From assembly GCA_009746045.1 (NCBI GenBank), contig RPFO01000628.1, positions 1 through 28,023 on the forward strand: 28,023 nucleotides of DNA, in the 5' to 3' direction. Below, in pieces: positions 27,554-28,023 of this stretch (the stretch's first letter is position 1; each line of letters begins with the position of its first letter). Below the pieces are notes generated by a model. It ran no database searches. It saw nothing but the letters and a program-made list of their open reading frames with translations, and had not been told where the DNA came from. The translations under genes were made by a program, and so were the position numbers. Source of the DNA: Mesostigma viride (lineage: Eukaryota > Streptophyta > Mesostigmatophyceae > Mesostigmatales > Mesostigmataceae).

Positions 27554-28023
27554 GCTGCTGCTGCGGTGAGCCCGGCAGAGAGCGTCTGCGGCGCTGGCTG
27601 CGCGTCGCCGGCTGGCCGTTGGGCGTGACGCAGGCGGGTCCAGGCGTACTTGCCGTGCTGGTCCTTGAGGTGGGCGAAGTACTCGCGGACATGGAGGTCC
27701 TCCTGCTCCTTGGTCGCCTGCCGGATGGCCGAGTGGTATTCGGCTTTGAGGCGGGCGTAGCGGGCGGGGTCGCGGTTGTCGCGCAGGGCTTGCCGGGCCT
27801 GGATGACGGTGGGGAGCCGGTGCAGGCTGGTGAAACGGGGCGGGCGGCAGGGGGGCAGCAGGGCCCCTGCCGTGGGCAGCTTGCCAGCGAGGTGCCGAAG
27901 GGCCGATGCCGGGCCGGCAGCGGGCAGCTGGGCGTGGCTGGCCGGGATGTCCAGCGCGTCGACAAACTCTGCCGCGCGCTTGTGGGCGCGTTTTTCAGGG
28001 AAGTCCTCCAGAGCGTCGCCAGA
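27550..28023 (-). pseudogene. Minus-strand LINE-like fragment (EN-RT linker?), runs off the window
   Basis: Read from 28023 leftwards: ALEDFPEKRAHKRAAEFVDA, LRHLAGKLPTAGALLP, then, after a shift in the G6 run 27850-27855, FTSLHRLPTVIQARQALRDN, ARLKAEYHSAIRQATKEQED and REYFAHLKDQHGKYAWTRLR, ending at the stop on 27550-27552. Basic helices with A-R-L/K spacing and a final W-T-R-L-R resemble the linker between endonuclease and RT in LINE ORF2, but no catalytic motif is inside the window. The 141-residue frame ending in QLELN continues past the shift in the wrong phase (P/S/T/R-rich). Confidence 0.4.

Noticed and set aside
1-28023. CRISPR array, operons, bacterial promoters, tRNA or rRNA genes
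   Set aside because: No regularly spaced direct repeats, no rRNA or tRNA signatures; content is eukaryotic transposable elements.

Overview
The window is a eukaryotic, repeat-dominated region with no recognisable host gene, tRNA, rRNA or CRISPR. The combination of an N-terminal GIY-YIG Penelope-like element (PLE), a chromodomain-bearing Ty3/gypsy element, an R2-type LINE with a restriction-like endonuclease, short-tailed LINEs and a TTAA-targeting DNA transposon, with GC-rich coding parts set in AT-richer spacers, suggests a chlorophyte green alga, possibly volvocine. This is an inference from element types, not from a host marker.

Layout. 1-565: low-information spacer. 580-4263: R2/RLE-type LINE between 14-bp target-site duplications (TSDs), with zinc fingers, RT, CCHC and RLE domains but several frameshifts. 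4278-6519: spacer with an (ATTA)n tract, a diverged ~165-bp tandem repeat and a perfect 18-bp palindrome. 6520-9642: a nest. An old LINE reading frame is split by two 5'-truncated LINE insertions (TSDs of 12 and 9 bp), at least one of the same family, and the second of these is itself split by a 1.7-kb TTAA-flanked piggyBac-like non-autonomous element. 9777-14532: a complete, young PLE with identical 204-bp direct terminal repeats (pLTRs), an 8-bp TSD and an intact 1018-aa GIY-YIG + RT protein. 14554-26168: an 11.6-kb chromovirus-type Ty3/gypsy LTR retrotransposon with LTRs about 98% identical. It carries an unusual small ORF resembling the RNase H1/caulimovirus hybrid-binding domain, a polyQ ORF, gag with a zinc knuckle, a pol with about nine frameshifts (PR-RT-RNase H-IN-chromodomain) and a broken ORF of unknown function after pol. 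26169-27105: broken L1-ORF1-like protein. 27550-28023, minus strand: edge-truncated coding remnant resembling a LINE EN-RT linker.

How it works together: the PLE is the only element whose protein is intact; the others are decayed or truncated. The PLE lies 21 bp from the 5' LTR. The order of nesting can be read from the TSDs: old LINE, then two younger LINE copies, then the piggyBac-like element. The least ordinary items are the stand-alone hybrid-binding-domain ORF and the post-pol ORF of the LTR element, and the intact permuted (N-terminal endonuclease) PLE.
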